DNA of 13,590 nt from Myxococcales bacterium (GTDB lineage Bacteria > Myxococcota_A > UBA9042 > PHBI01 > JAAZYN01): the NCBI GenBank assembly GCA_014239625.1, contig JAAZYN010000033.1:1-13590 (forward strand), in the 5' to 3' direction. A model generated the notes under the pieces. The model was not told the origin of the DNA. It saw nothing but the letters and a program-made list of their open reading frames with translations, and did no database searches. The first letter of the stretch is position 1. Every line of letters starts with the position of its first letter. This document shows, piece after piece, positions 13,408 through 13,590 of this stretch. Made by a program: the position numbers and the translations under genes.

Positions 13408-13590
13408 GGCGCTGGACGACCCGAACCTTGAGCCCGCGATTGTCGAACTCGGCGACGCGCCTCCAGCTCAGGCGAGTGGCTTGTTCGAAGCGCGGGTGGC
13501 CCACCAGCACCGTGACCCTTGTCAGATCCGGCCGCCCCTTCAGCATCCGCCCAAACCGGCGGAAGGTCTCCTCAAGGTCGGCGCCGCTGC
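13400..13590 (-). CDS. Partial gene: C-terminal end of a probable THUMP/RlmL-like RNA methyltransferase
   Basis: A minus-strand frame runs without a stop from the right window edge to a TGA at 13400-13402, giving the last 62 residues. It reads DLEETFRRFGRMLKG, then VTVLVGHPRFEQATRL, then FDNRGLKVRVVQ. This is the pattern that closes the SAM-dependent methyltransferases of the THUMP family that modify 23S rRNA (YpsC/RlmL type), where a helix LxxLYRxxGxxLK leads to a strand with VLTxxxxF and a final FNGxIxxxxxx strand. The catalytic motifs would lie outside the window. The family call rests on this pattern from memory and is moderate; that it is coding is supported by the open frame and codon use. 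The gene is convergent with the lipoprotein gene. Confidence 0.6.
   Translation of the reverse strand, partial: SGADLEETFRRFGRMLKGRPDLTRVTVLVGHPRFEQATRLSWRRVAEFDNRGLKVRVVQRPT

Overview
The window looks like a chromosomal segment of a GC-rich, Gram-negative predatory or social deltaproteobacterium-type organism, most likely Myxococcota (inference). The reasons are the abundance of lipoprotein signal peptides, the long Asp/Ala/Pro/Thr-rich linkers after the lipidated cysteine, the very Cys-rich exported repeat proteins, ASH-domain and Asp-box surface proteins, a periplasmic caspase-like protein and a degenerate anti-sigma protein. No rRNA, tRNA, CRISPR array, transposase or phage gene was seen.

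Layout, left to right. A minus-strand Asp-box beta-propeller lipoprotein (67-1434) is followed by a 622-base stretch with no convincing gene (1435-2056) and a plus-strand small barrel-like lipoprotein (2057-2710). A hairpin (2722-2741) separates it from a convergent minus-strand block. That block, read from right to left, is: a divergent Nramp-superfamily transporter (8406-9713); an ECF-type sigma factor (7729-8334); a single-pass anti-sigma-like protein (6750-7748); a caspase-family (C14) exported protein with an EF-hand loop and two C-terminal membrane segments (5182-6750); a 140-residue Cys-rich lipoprotein (4751-5173); and a 651-residue Cys-rich lipoprotein ending in a Kazal-like domain (2799-4754). 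From the sigma gene onward, reading frames overlap or are 8 bases apart, so the last five form one operon. This is the most interesting unit: a sigma/anti-sigma pair controlling an envelope protease-like protein and a cell-surface disulfide-rich scaffold with a protease-inhibitor-like end.

To the right, a 285-base divergent intergenic region carries a copy of a short repeat also found at the left edge. Then come a plus-strand lipoprotein with two ASH-like domains and a YfaP/DUF2135-like C-terminus (9999-11462), a strong convergent hairpin (11605-11639), two tandem paralogous c-type cytochrome lipoproteins on the minus strand (12142-12552 and 11759-12145, 4-base overlap), a divergent plus-strand lipoprotein of unknown function (12772-13407), and the C-terminal end of a probable THUMP/RlmL-like RNA methyltransferase on the minus strand (13400-13590), overlapping its neighbour tail to tail by 8 bases.

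The three plus-strand lipoprotein genes share a promoter-like arrangement. Each has a TTG-initial -35-like box, a 16-17-base spacer and a -10-like box ending in CAT, 5-8 bases before the ATG, and none has a usable ribosome binding site. This suggests leaderless mRNAs. All start choices, domain calls and promoters were made by eye.
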